DNA of 9,009 nucleotides from SZUA-430 sp044375275 (lineage in GTDB: Bacteria; Pseudomonadota; Alphaproteobacteria; Micropepsales; Micropepsaceae): NCBI GenBank assembly GCA_044375275.1, contig JBILMZ010000143.1:1-9009 (forward strand), read 5' to 3'. The notes below the pieces were generated by a model. It was not told the origin of the DNA, ran no database searches, and was given only the letters and a program-made list of their open reading frames with translations. The number at the start of each line of letters is the position of its first letter. Within the stretch, counting starts at the first letter, position 1. Below are positions 1 through 7,291 of this stretch, one piece after another. A program made the position numbers and the translations under genes.

Positions 1-1218
1 GACATCGAGTTCCGCGACAGCAAGCACCTATTCCTGAAGCAGTCCGGTTTCTCGGACCAGCTCCGCGCCTGGATCTCGTCGCGCACCGAATGGCCGCAGC
101 TCGTGAGCTCCATCGCCTTCAAATGGCTCGACGAGGGCCTCCAGGACCGCGGCATCACGCGCGACCTGACCTGGGGCGTACCCGTGAACGCGGACGCGTG
201 GGGCCCCAATCCCGACGGCAAGCTACCTGACGTCGAGGGCCTCAAGGGCAAGGTCTTCTATGTCTGGTTCGACGCGCCCATCGAGTATATCGGCGCGACC
301 CGCGAATGGGCCGACGCCGCGCCCGGCAGCAATGCGCGCGACTGGAAGTCCTGGTGGTTCGGCGAAGACGCGCAGGAAAACGTGCGTTACGTGCAGTTCA
401 TGGGGAAGGACAACGTTCCCTTCCATACCGTGGGCTTCCCGGTGACGATGCTGGGTTCCGGCGAGAAGTGGAAGCTCGTCGACCAGATCAAGGGCTTCAA
501 CTGGCTCAACTATTACAACGGCAAATTCTCGACGAGCCAGAAGCGCGGCGTGTTCATGGACACGGCGCTGGAGATCCTGCCTGCGGACTTCTGGCGCTGG
601 TATCTCACGGCCAATGCCCCCGAAGGCTCGGACACGTCCTTCACGTGGCAGCACTTCACCGACACGGTGAACAAGGACCTCGCCGACGTCCTTGGCAATT
701 TCGTCAATCGCACGCTGAAGTTCACGCAAAGCAAGTTCGGCAATGTTGTCCCCGAGGGCGGCAAGCCAGGCGCGAAGGAAGTGAAGCTGGCCGAAGAGCT
801 TGAGCGCCGCTTTGGCCTCTACACGGCCTTCATGGAGGAAATCCAGCTGCGCAAGGCGGCGGCCGAGCTCCGCGCGATCTGGGTGCTGGGCAATGAGTAC
901 CTCGCCGACGCCGCGCCCTGGACGACCATTCGCACCGACAAGGATGCGGCGGCGGTCAGCGTGCGTGTGGCGATCAATCTCATTCGCCTCTTCGCCATCC
1001 TCTCGGCACCGGTCATTCCCTTTGCCGCGCGCGCCATGGCCAAGGGGCTCGGTCTCGAACTTGATCAACTGCACTGGCCGAAGGGCAAGATCGCTGACGA
1101 GCTCGAGGTGCTGAAGCCGGATCACGCGTTCGAGGTGCCACCGGTCCTCTTCGCCAAGATCCTTCCCGAGCAGGTTGCTGAGTGGGAAGCCCGTTTCGGA
1201 GGCGCACCGGCGGCATGA
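1..1218 (+). CDS. metG: Methionyl-tRNA synthetase, 3' part (5' end outside the window)
   Basis: Cytoplasmic class I aminoacyl-tRNA synthetase that charges tRNA-Met with methionine for initiation and elongation. The reading frame is open from base 1 with no start, so the N-terminal part with the HIGH motif lies upstream of the window. Visible signs are the catalytic-domain segment VFYVWFDAPIEYIGA, then QFMGKDNVPFHTV, then the KMSKS-loop equivalent KFSTSQKRG (bases 523-546), then an alpha-helical anticodon-binding domain (NFVNRTLKF, and later NEYLADAAPW). The protein ends soon after this domain, so there is no C-terminal Trbp111-like tRNA-binding domain. The loop reads FSTS where E. coli MetG has MSKS; from memory this variant occurs in alphaproteobacterial enzymes. 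The stop codon overlaps the start of the next gene, which suggests co-transcription. The family assignment is secure. Confidence 0.96.
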   Translation, partial: DIEFRDSKHLFLKQSGFSDQLRAWISSRTEWPQLVSSIAFKWLDEGLQDRGITRDLTWGVPVNADAWGPNPDGKLPDVEGLKGKVFYVWFDAPIEYIGATREWADAAPGSNARDWKSWWFGEDAQENVRYVQFMGKDNVPFHTVGFPVTMLGSGEKWKLVDQIKGFNWLNYYNGKFSTSQKRGVFMDTALEILPADFWRWYLTANAPEGSDTSFTWQHFTDTVNKDLADVLGNFVNRTLKFTQSKFGNVVPEGGKPGAKEVKLAEELERRFGLYTAFMEEIQLRKAAAELRAIWVLGNEYLADAAPWTTIRTDKDAAAVSVRVAINLIRLFAILSAPVIPFAARAMAKGLGLELDQLHWPKGKIADELEVLKPDHAFEVPPVLFAKILPEQVAEWEARFGGAPAA

Positions 1219-1727
1219 ACCTGTCCGTCCGCCGCCTGGAAGCGAGCGACGCGATGGCAGTTCGCACCCTTCGACTCGCCGCCCTGAGGTTGTTTCCGCA
1301 CAACTTCGGGTCGGCGTGGGAAGAAGAGGCGCAGCAGCCATTCGCCTTCTGGGAGAACCGATTGCGTGGCCCTGCACGCACACTGGGTGCAGAAAGCGAC
1401 CGTGAGTTGGTCGGGATAGCAACTGCGCACGCAAATTCACGCGTCAAATTAGCGCATGTCGCGGAGATAAGCGGCTTCTTCGTGCGCCCCGAATTTCACC
1501 GGCGCGGGGTTGGCCGTTTGCTCATGCAATCAGTGATGGAGTTGCTGCGTTCTGGTGAATTCCCCACGCCGGTGAAAATTGCAACCCTGACTGTGGTCGA
1601 GAACAACGAAGCGGCACGACGGTTGTACGAATCCTTCGGTTTCACCGTGTGTGGAAAACTCGAGCAGCAACTTTGCGTCGACGGCGCGTACTACGATGAG
1701 TTGCTGATGCGCGCGGGCATCTCGTGA
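1215..1727 (+). CDS. GNAT-family N-acetyltransferase
   Basis: A 170-residue protein of usual single-domain GNAT length, expected to transfer an acetyl group from acetyl-CoA to an amine; the substrate cannot be told. The acetyl-CoA pyrophosphate-binding loop is seen as RRGVGR (residues 96-101), preceded by the beta-strand segment EISGFFVRPEFH. The motif B region NNEAARRLYESFGF (130-143) is also typical. I chose the ATG at 1215 over an in-frame start at 1182 because it forms an ATGA overlap with the metG stop and has GGAGG at 1198-1202. The overlap implies translational coupling to metG. Base composition looks less GC-rich than metG, especially around 1420-1480, so the gene may be a later addition. 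It could be an amino-acid or protein N-acetyltransferase, and nothing visible decides. Confidence 0.88.
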   Translation: MNLSVRRLEASDAMAVRTLRLAALRLFPHNFGSAWEEEAQQPFAFWENRLRGPARTLGAESDRELVGIATAHANSRVKLAHVAEISGFFVRPEFHRRGVGRLLMQSVMELLRSGEFPTPVKIATLTVVENNEAARRLYESFGFTVCGKLEQQLCVDGAYYDELLMRAGIS

Positions 1728-1771
1728 TTGCTACTCTTTTGGGTAGTTGAACCGCACACAGAATTGTTTCA

Positions 1772-1788
1772 CTTCTGAAATACAGAAG
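1772..1788 (+). other. Small inverted repeat in the 116-base gap before the first transpeptidase
   Basis: CTTCTG (1772-1777) and CAGAAG (1783-1788) form a perfect 6-bp stem around the loop AAATA. It lies between the acetyltransferase stop and the ATG at 1844. There is no T-run after it, so it is not a classical terminator; it could be an operator or chance. A TTGAAC at 1747-1752 resembles a -35 box, but I found no well-spaced -10 box. Confidence 0.22.
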
Positions 1789-1843
1789 GGATCGGCCTGA
1801 TGGGGATCAGTTCCGATGCGGGGAAGTCGAGCTGGGGGCATTC

Positions 1844-3013
1844 ATGCCGCGTCGAGCGACTTTCGCTTTGGGTGTTGTTGCAGTTTTGTTGTCTGCCGGG
1901 AGTGTAGGAAGTCAGGATCCATATCGGGCCAGGTCCGAAGCAGAGTCGGCAGCCAGCGCGCTTCCGATCTATGCGCCGGAGACGTTCCCTTCGCAATCAG
2001 CGATAGGCGAGGCGTCACCCCTGGATGGGCGTGCGGTTCATGAGCCGACGCCGCTCGTTCCTGGCGAAGCAGACACTTCTGATATCCCCGCTGGTCCGGT
2101 GACCACGGTTCCGTCAGAAACACCTGTGAATACCTCGCATTCCGTGTCGCCAGCGGCGGTGTCGGCTATTGCCGTCGCTGCACCTGCGATCGCCACTTTC
2201 GTTCCGGCCCAGGCCCGCGCCATGATGATGGCGCGCGAGGTGCCTGCGTCCTACGAGCCCCGCGCCTTCGAGACGGCCGCCGATCCTGTCATGTCCCCGG
2301 AGCCCGTCATGGCGGCCTCCACGCAGTTGCTCACCGAAGACCCCGCACCCAGGTCGGACCTTGCGCAGAAGCGCCTGTTCGGCACCGTGCCAGATGACAT
2401 CGAGCCCTATTTCGACCTGTTCATGTATGTGAGCAAGGCCAGGCGCGGTCCGCTAGCGCAGCACATGTTCATCTTCCAGCGCGACGCTGATGGCCGCATT
2501 GTTCCGTACGCGGAATGGAAGGTCTCGACGGGTCGCGAGAAGCTCGAGATCAATCGCGAGCGCAAGGTGCGCACCACGACGCCGGAAGGCATCTTCCAGC
2601 TCGACCCGGATCGCATGCACGAGAAGTACTGGTCGCGCAGCTGGAACAACTCGCCGATGCACCACGCCATGTTCTACGACATGATGAACAACGGGCGTCA
2701 GACGGGCCTCGCCATCCACGCGGCAGTCGGCAAGTCCAAGATCGATCGCCTGGGCAAGCGGGACTCGGCCGGCTGCGTGCGTCTGGCACCGCAGCACGCC
2801 AAGGAGCTTTTCTACAAGGTCCGCACAACCACCAAGGGAAGCGTTCCCGTTCTCGCCGTCAACGAGAAGGGCTCGACCGACCGCTGGGGTCGCGCGCAGC
2901 GTGATGAAACTGGCTCCATCCTCCTGCAGGATGGTTATCGCGCGGTGCTTTTCGTGGAGAACTTCGACGGTCGCGAGGAGATTTCGGGCCCTGTCGTGGC
3001 GTACACCAACTAG
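1844..3013 (+). CDS. Exported L,D-transpeptidase-like protein (YkuD fold) with SAGC active-site motif
   Basis: A 389-residue protein. L,D-transpeptidases use a catalytic cysteine in the periplasm to form 3-3 peptidoglycan cross-links or to attach proteins to peptidoglycan. Residues 1 to about 23 look like a signal peptide (basic MPRR, hydrophobic FALGVVAVLL, small residues before QDP). Residues 24-185 are Pro/Ala/Ser/Thr-rich and low in complexity, probably a spacer. The YkuD domain runs from about 188 (YFDLFMYVSK) to 382 and contains TTTPEGIF, LAIHA (His292) and DSAGCVRL (Cys311). The usual SHGC histidine is Ala309 here, while the first histidine and the cysteine are kept. SSGC variants exist in this superfamily, so activity is not excluded. 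GGGGG at 1834-1838 supports the ATG. The next gene is a clear paralogue. Confidence 0.87.
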   Translation: MPRRATFALGVVAVLLSAGSVGSQDPYRARSEAESAASALPIYAPETFPSQSAIGEASPLDGRAVHEPTPLVPGEADTSDIPAGPVTTVPSETPVNTSHSVSPAAVSAIAVAAPAIATFVPAQARAMMMAREVPASYEPRAFETAADPVMSPEPVMAASTQLLTEDPAPRSDLAQKRLFGTVPDDIEPYFDLFMYVSKARRGPLAQHMFIFQRDADGRIVPYAEWKVSTGREKLEINRERKVRTTTPEGIFQLDPDRMHEKYWSRSWNNSPMHHAMFYDMMNNGRQTGLAIHAAVGKSKIDRLGKRDSAGCVRLAPQHAKELFYKVRTTTKGSVPVLAVNEKGSTDRWGRAQRDETGSILLQDGYRAVLFVENFDGREEISGPVVAYTN

Positions 3014-3022
3014 GATTTCCGC

Positions 3023-3036
3023 ACCCCGAAAGGGGT
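3023..3036 (+). terminator. Short GC-rich hairpin after the first transpeptidase
   Basis: ACCCC, GAAA loop and GGGGT make a 5-bp stem with a GNRA-type tetraloop, ten bases after the stop codon. The following bases are AATTCC rather than a T-run, so termination would be weak at best. Its place between two genes, ahead of a possible new promoter, is the main support. Confidence 0.35.
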
Positions 3037-3110
3037 AATTCCGGCCGTCAGGATGCGTTGCAAAAAGGCTTCAACCATCGCGGGTTAAGCAACTCGGCTG
3101 CAACGAGATA

Positions 3111-3138
3111 TTGAGACGCCGCATGGTATGAGTACACT
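3111..3138 (+). promoter_or_regulatory. Candidate sigma70-type promoter for the second transpeptidase
   Basis: TTGAGA (3111-3116) matches the -35 consensus at 5 of 6 bases. TACACT (3133-3138) matches the -10 consensus at 4 of 6. The spacer is 16 bases. Transcription would start near 3145, giving a leader of about 17 bases that carries AGGGG (3151-3155) before the ATG at 3162. This is a pattern match only. Confidence 0.4.
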
Positions 3139-3161
3139 CTGGCTCGAAATAGGGGTTGGCT

Positions 3162-4238
3162 ATGGGTTGGTTGCTCAGATCTCTGAGCGTTGCGTTCATT
3201 ATTGCCGGTGTCTCGTTCAGTGGTTTTGTCCTGCTTCAGGGCAAGCGCGGCGAGCAACTCGGCATGGAAGCGCAGCGGCTGCGTCCGGCGATTGATGACT
3301 TTGTGAGCCAGGGCAACGTTGCCCTGCGCACGCTGTTCGAGACGTCGCGCCATGAGCCCGCCCGTGTCGCGCAGGCACCCGCTCGCGCGCCTGCTGCCGA
3401 TCCCCGCACCGGCCAGCCGCAACCAGCCGACAAGCCCGGCCAGCTGCCCTTCATGGTCATCGAGCCAAAGGATTTCGCCGCGCCGGCGATGGCACGCCTT
3501 CCGGTTCCTGTCCCGCAGGTGGCGCCCCAGCCGTTGTCCGACCTGCGCCTGACGCAGGCCGAAGGCCAGTCTCCCATGGATCTCTCGCCTGTCGAAGGCC
3601 GGCTGCGGATGCGCGTGCCGCAGGAGGTCCTCGAGTATTTCGACCTGTTCCTCTACGTGAGCAAGGCGACGCCGGACAAGGGCACCTGGGCCCAGAAGAT
3701 GTTCGTTCTGGCCAAGACCGAAGGCCATGTCTACCAGCTCAAGCACGCCTGGCCCGTGTCGACCGGCAAGGAAGAGCAGGTGATGTCTCCCGCCGGCAAG
3801 ATGCTTGGCACGAACACGCCCGAAGGCATGTTCAAGCTCGACCGCTACCGCTCCTTCGAGGACTACACCTCGCGCCAGTGGAAGTCGCCGATGCCCTATG
3901 CGATCTTTTTCGACTGGAAGATCGAGGGTCGCGTTTCAGGCTTGGCAATCCATGGTTCCGATGCCAAGGGTGAACTCGATCTGGGCAAGCGCGCCTCCCA
4001 TGGCTGCATCCGGCTCGCAACGGTAAACGCACGCACGCTCTTCGAGATGATCACGAAGGAGCACAAGGGCCGCGTTCCGAAGTTCCGCATCGATCCTGAC
4101 ACCGGCACGATGAGCACGAAGGGCATGCTCGTTCGCGACGAGAACGGCAAGGTCAAGATGACCCCGGGCTACAAGGTCCTGGTCTTCATCGAGGACTACG
4201 GCGGACCGCAGACCGACACCGTCGCCGCCCTGTTCTGA
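3162..4238 (+). CDS. Membrane-anchored L,D-transpeptidase (YkuD fold) with canonical SHGC motif
   Basis: A 358-residue protein predicted to cross-link or remodel peptidoglycan in the periplasm through a cysteine acyl-enzyme. Residues about 4-26 form one hydrophobic segment (LLRSLSVAFIIAGVSFSGFV) with no clear cleavage site, so it is probably an N-terminal anchor. A Pro/Ala-rich linker follows to about 155. The YkuD domain starts at YFDLFLYVSK (159) and holds NTPEGMF, LAIHG (His264) and ASHGCIRL (His280, Cys282), a complete active-site motif. I chose ATG 3162, with AGGGG six bases upstream, over the in-frame TTG at 3156. The catalytic region aligns along its length with the upstream gene (YFDLF, VSKA, VSTG, TPEG, LAIH, GKR and GC motifs), so the two arose by duplication. 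Its linker differs strongly from the upstream one. Confidence 0.92.
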   Translation: MGWLLRSLSVAFIIAGVSFSGFVLLQGKRGEQLGMEAQRLRPAIDDFVSQGNVALRTLFETSRHEPARVAQAPARAPAADPRTGQPQPADKPGQLPFMVIEPKDFAAPAMARLPVPVPQVAPQPLSDLRLTQAEGQSPMDLSPVEGRLRMRVPQEVLEYFDLFLYVSKATPDKGTWAQKMFVLAKTEGHVYQLKHAWPVSTGKEEQVMSPAGKMLGTNTPEGMFKLDRYRSFEDYTSRQWKSPMPYAIFFDWKIEGRVSGLAIHGSDAKGELDLGKRASHGCIRLATVNARTLFEMITKEHKGRVPKFRIDPDTGTMSTKGMLVRDENGKVKMTPGYKVLVFIEDYGGPQTDTVAALF

Positions 4239-4347
4239 CCACCAGAACATCCGCATGAAGGATTGGTGACGCCCAGCCAAATGGCTAGAGCGCGCCGCCA
4301 AGCCTGTGTATGCTGAGCCATCGGCATTCACATGTGACAGGTGCAGC
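4239..4347 (+). other. Gap between the second transpeptidase and the P450 gene
   Basis: 109 bases without a gene. AGCCA/TGGCT at 4275-4286 is a 5-bp inverted repeat with an AA loop. TATGCT at 4309-4314 could be a -10 box but lacks a good -35. No operator is recognised. AGG at 4339-4341 is the likely ribosome binding site for the ATG at 4348. Confidence 0.3.
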
Positions 4348-5610
4348 ATGAAGTCCAACCTTGCGGTTTCTCCCCTCCAGGCCAAGGCGCGCGAAGACGC
4401 ATACCGCCAGCCGCTCGAGACCCTGAACCCGGCCCAGCCCGAACTCTTCCAGCAGGATGCGATGTGGCCGCTCTTCGAGCGCCTGCGCAAGGAAGACCCG
4501 GTCCACTTCACGCCCGCAAGCGACTACGGCCCGTACTGGTCGATCACCAAGTACAACGACATCATGGCGGTGGACACGAACCACCAGGTCTTCTCGTCCG
4601 AGCCGTCGATCACCATCGTGGATCCGGTGCTGGCACAGGGCCCGCTGCCGATGTTCATCGCCATGGACCCGCCCAAGCACGACGTGCAGCGCAAGACCGT
4701 GACGCCCGCCGTATCGCCCATGAACCTCGAGCGCCTGGCCCCGCTGATCCGCGAGCGCGCTGCCGGCATCCTCGATGCCCTGCCGGTCGGTGAGACCTTC
4801 GACTGGGTCGACAAGGTGTCCATGGAACTGACCGCCATGACGCTGGCCACGCTCTTCGACATCCCGCAGAAGGACCGCCGCAAGCTGACCTACTGGTCCG
4901 ACGTCGTGACGGCGGTACCGGGCCACGGCCTGATCGACTCGCTCGAGCAGAAGCTCGCGATCTTCATGGAGTACCACGCCTACTTCACCGACATCTGGAA
5001 CCAGCGCGTGAATGCGCCTCCGGGCAACGACCTGATCTCGATGCTGGCCCATGGACCGGCCACGCGGAACATGGAGCCGCGCGAGTATTTCGGCAACGTG
5101 GTGCTGCTGACCGTTGGCGGCAACGACACGACCCGCAACACGATCTCCGGCTCGATCCTGGCGCTGAACCAGAATCCGGACCAGTACCGCAAGCTGCGCG
5201 AGAACCCGGAGCTGATCCCCTCGATGGTCTCCGAGACAATCCGCTGGCAGACGCCGCTCGCGCACATGCGCCGCAACGCCAAGCAGGACATCGTCTTCCA
5301 GGGCAAGAAGATCCGCGAGGGCGACAAGGTCGTCATGTGGTACGTCTCGGGCAACCGCGATGACGAGGTCATCGAGCGCCCGAACGACTACATCATCGAC
5401 CGCGAGCGTCACCGCCAGCATCTGTCCTTCGGCTTCGGCATCCACCGCTGCGTGGGCAACCGCCTGGCCGAGTTGCAGCTGACGATCATCTGGGAAGAGA
5501 TCCTCAAGCGCTTCCCCGAGATCGAAGTCGTCGGCGAACCCAAGCGCGTCTTCTCGACCTTCGTGAAGGGCTATGAGAGCCTGCCGGTGATCATCCGCAA
5601 GCGCCTCTAG
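4348..5610 (+). CDS. Cytochrome P450, CYP153-like
   Basis: A 420-residue soluble bacterial P450, a heme-thiolate monooxygenase. All core signatures are visible: FIAMDPPKHDVQRK (C-helix region), the I-helix oxygen-activation motif GGNDTTRN (from residue 257), the K-helix ExxR as ETIR (Glu296, Arg299), and the heme loop FGFGIHRCVGNRLAE with axial Cys368. GGNDTTRNT and HLSFGFGIHRCVGNRLAELQL match what I recall of CYP153, whose members are often alkane or fatty-acid terminal hydroxylases. The substrate is inferred from family only. I prefer ATG 4348 (AGG six bases upstream) to the in-frame GTG at 4306, because the extra 14 residues look unrelated. CYP153 enzymes need ferredoxin and ferredoxin reductase, and neither is encoded here. 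The next gene starts 39 bases downstream and may be co-transcribed. Confidence 0.93.
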   Translation: MKSNLAVSPLQAKAREDAYRQPLETLNPAQPELFQQDAMWPLFERLRKEDPVHFTPASDYGPYWSITKYNDIMAVDTNHQVFSSEPSITIVDPVLAQGPLPMFIAMDPPKHDVQRKTVTPAVSPMNLERLAPLIRERAAGILDALPVGETFDWVDKVSMELTAMTLATLFDIPQKDRRKLTYWSDVVTAVPGHGLIDSLEQKLAIFMEYHAYFTDIWNQRVNAPPGNDLISMLAHGPATRNMEPREYFGNVVLLTVGGNDTTRNTISGSILALNQNPDQYRKLRENPELIPSMVSETIRWQTPLAHMRRNAKQDIVFQGKKIREGDKVVMWYVSGNRDDEVIERPNDYIIDRERHRQHLSFGFGIHRCVGNRLAELQLTIIWEEILKRFPEIEVVGEPKRVFSTFVKGYESLPVIIRKRL

Positions 5611-5649
5611 ACGCCTGACCCCATAACTCCCCCGACAGGAGTGCATGAC

Positions 5650-6627
5650 GTGAAGACAACGCTCGCCGCCACCACGTTCATGCTCCTGTCGGTCTCGACC
5701 GCTTTGGCCTTTGGAACGATCCGGGGCATGGGGCAGGACGCCGAGCACGAACGCATCACGCGCCACGCGCTGGCCTGCGAAGGCAACAAGGCGACCGACA
5801 ACTGCTTCCAGAAGAAGACCCTGGACTCGCTCGCCGGCCGGAAAGGCACCTTCGGCGCCGTCGGTATCCCGGACCGAGGTTCTCTCGTCTTCACGCCCGA
5901 AGCCCACTGCGATGGGGGAGACCACTTCGCCGTCGCCGGCTATCCGCAAGCGGCGCCCGATGCCCGCGCGCGGCTGCAGGCTTGCCGGGACTGGATGGCG
6001 AAGGAACTCGACGCGGCGGTGGAAGCCGCCGGCGACCTGCTCGATGGCGATGGCCAGCTCCGGGACAGCGAGATCCCGACCAGCATCGCCTGCAGCTACG
6101 GCGGCCGCATGAAGGGCCGCGCCAAGTGCAATGTGCTCGAGCATTTCGGCGTGTTGCTGCATGCCTCCCAGGATTTCTACTCGCACACGAACTGGACGGA
6201 CAGGGCCGATGCCAGCCAGCCCGTGTCGCCAACCAATCCGCCAGGCCTCGGCAAACGCGGCCCGTCACCGTGGATCGACCTGCGCTCGGACAGCAAGTTC
6301 CCCGACGGTCTCGTCTCAGGCTGCTTTGAAACCGCCTCTGCGATCTCGGAATCCAAAGGCTGCAACTACGGCCCGAAGGCCGCGCCGCGCGTGAAGCACC
6401 TCGCACTCAACAAGGACAAGGGCCCCATCGATCCGGCGATCGGGGAGGGTAGTACCGACCGCGGCCGCATCAACGCCAATTTCCGCAACGCCGTCGAAGC
6501 CGCCATCGCCGACACGCGCGACAAGTGGGAGACGCTGAAAGAGCAGCTCATCCTCACCTACGGCCCCTCGCGCGGCATGCGCATGGTATGCGCCCTCACG
6601 CGGGGCAAGCCGAAGAAGGACTGCTGA
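5650..6627 (+). CDS. Secreted cysteine-rich protein, CinY-like, with zinc phospholipase C/Het-C-like motifs
   Basis: A 325-residue exported protein. Starting at GTG 5650 gives a clean signal peptide, MKTTLAATTFMLLSVSTALA, and AGGAG (5637-5641) sits eight bases upstream; GTG 5641 would fall on that site. The mature protein begins FGTIRGMGQDAEHERITRHAL (His33). It continues with HCDGGDHF and then HFGVLLHASQDFYSHTNW (His165, His171, Asp175, His179). These spaced His/Asp residues, and the phrase QDFYSHTNW, resemble the zinc sites of phospholipase C/Het-C proteins. The overall run of motifs (FGTxRxxGQ, EHERIT, TFGAVG, DFYSH) also recalls CinY, a protein of unknown function named from the cinnamycin cluster; that is from memory. 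Ten cysteines in the mature chain fit disulfides outside the cytoplasm. Lipase or nuclease activity is unproven. The gene may form an operon with the P450. Confidence 0.8.
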   Translation: MKTTLAATTFMLLSVSTALAFGTIRGMGQDAEHERITRHALACEGNKATDNCFQKKTLDSLAGRKGTFGAVGIPDRGSLVFTPEAHCDGGDHFAVAGYPQAAPDARARLQACRDWMAKELDAAVEAAGDLLDGDGQLRDSEIPTSIACSYGGRMKGRAKCNVLEHFGVLLHASQDFYSHTNWTDRADASQPVSPTNPPGLGKRGPSPWIDLRSDSKFPDGLVSGCFETASAISESKGCNYGPKAAPRVKHLALNKDKGPIDPAIGEGSTDRGRINANFRNAVEAAIADTRDKWETLKEQLILTYGPSRGMRMVCALTRGKPKKDC

Positions 6628-6639
6628 CGCGATCAGCAG
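6621..6639 (+). terminator. Hairpin overlapping the stop codon of the CinY-like gene
   Basis: CTGCTGA (6621-6627) and TCAGCAG (6633-6639) form a perfect 7-bp stem around a CGCGA loop, with the TGA stop inside the stem. AAGATGAC follows and there is no T-run, so it may protect the mRNA 3' end rather than terminate. Placement at the end of the P450/CinY-like unit is the support. Confidence 0.38.
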
Positions 6640-7154
6640 AAGATGACACCAGCGCCGAATCCCGGGATCCATTTTCCGCGGCCCGCCGCCATTTTCCGCT
6701 CGGGAAGATGACACTTTCGTCGTTGTTTTTGCGTTTGTTCATCTTCGGGAGGGACGGGGTCGCCCGTGTTGTGGATACGTCCCGTGGAGGCAGAGTCCGG
6801 GGCACACCCACCGCATTTCCTTTTCGCGCGGGGCTCACGAGGCGGGCGCCTGGAGCACTGAGGCTTTCAGGTCCGCCGATCATCTATTCAATTGTCAAGT
6901 CTGCGGGCAGCCGAGGCTGCGCGCATCTGGAACAATACGGGAACATAAGCCCAACGTCAAGCGCAGCTGCCGCGACCTTTTGGACAGGGGCGCTGTCGCG
7001 CGCTATCCTTGACTGGAACAGAGCGGGCGTCACCACCGAGGCGGTCTATCTTGTGAGGTTCTATGCATGGGGATTGCGGGAAGAGCGAGAAAGGTGTCAC
7101 CGAAATGGAGACTGACCCCCGTTTCTTTAACACGCTGTGGCGATAGAGCCCCCC
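6628..7154. other. Long non-coding interval between the CinY-like gene and the REP-like pair
   Basis: No convincing gene is seen: the open frames here have no recognisable domains and run on from the shadow frame of the gene before. The interval holds two copies of CCATTTTCCGC (6669-6679 and 6689-6699). It also holds GAAGATGACAC twice (6639-6649 as AGAAGATGACAC, 6704-6714), with an inverted GAAGATG/CATCTTC pair (6704-6710, 6740-6746). A near-palindrome GCAGCC/GGCTGC lies at 6907-6920. Near the right end, GGTGTCACC (7093-7101) is followed by GAAATGGAGACTGACCCCC. The last string recalls short tags often seen near REP-associated transposase genes, which I cannot verify. The mixture suggests decayed repeats or mobile-element debris. 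Confidence 0.5.
6669..6699. repeat. Two direct copies of an 11-base repeat, offset 20
   Basis: CCATTTTCCGC occurs at 6669-6679 and again at 6689-6699, separated by nine bases of GC-rich sequence. It is seen directly, but two copies of a short word could be a small slippage event. No function is assigned. Confidence 0.6.
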
Positions 7155-7219
7155 TGGGACCGCGGGCATCCTGCCCGCTCTTCCTTGTCAAAAATGCGGG
7201 CAGGATGCCCGCGCTCCCA
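7155..7219. repeat. REP-like inverted pair (BIME-like hairpin)
   Basis: Two 24-base arms, 7155-7178 (TGGGACCGCGGGCATCC then TGCCCGC) and 7196-7219, are reverse complements at 23 of 24 positions, around a 17-base loop. Each arm contains its own hairpin: GCGGGCA, loop TCC (or GGA), TGCCCGC. So the sequence can fold as one long stem or as two short ones, like paired REP units. It lies about 70 bases before the GrpB-like gene. A third unit of the same family is at 8366-8395. REP units in other bacteria are spread by REP-associated tyrosine transposases (RAYT); none is encoded here. Confidence 0.85.
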
Positions 7220-7291
7220 AGGGAAGCATCACCAAGACAATAATTGTAGGATGCCAACCGTCTCCCACTGCAGCACCAACAACTCCCGCCC
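7220..7291 (+). other. Short leader before the GrpB-NTF2 fusion gene
   Basis: It contains an 11-base perfect palindrome, ACAATAATTGT (7237-7247), and AATAAT at 7239-7244, which is 5 of 6 to a -10 box. No -35 box is found at the right distance, and there is no clear Shine-Dalgarno sequence before the ATG at 7292. A promoter here is possible but weakly supported. Confidence 0.25.

Noticed and set aside
223..1440. A 405-codon open frame on the minus strand across metG
   Set aside because: It lies opposite a certain metG reading frame and has no recognisable domain.
4285..6186. A 633-codon open frame on the minus strand across the P450 and CinY-like genes
   Set aside because: It is the mirror frame of two strong + strand genes with high third-position GC; its translation is rich in R, H, D and V in the way of shadow frames and has no domain.
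6525..7115. A 196-codon + strand open frame running from the end of the CinY-like gene into the gene-free interval
   Set aside because: It starts inside a better supported gene in another frame, crosses repeats, and shows no domain or ribosome binding site.
7155..7219. The REP-like pair as an intrinsic terminator
   Set aside because: No T-run follows the stem, and the same unit recurs elsewhere as a singlet, so a dispersed repeat explains it better.
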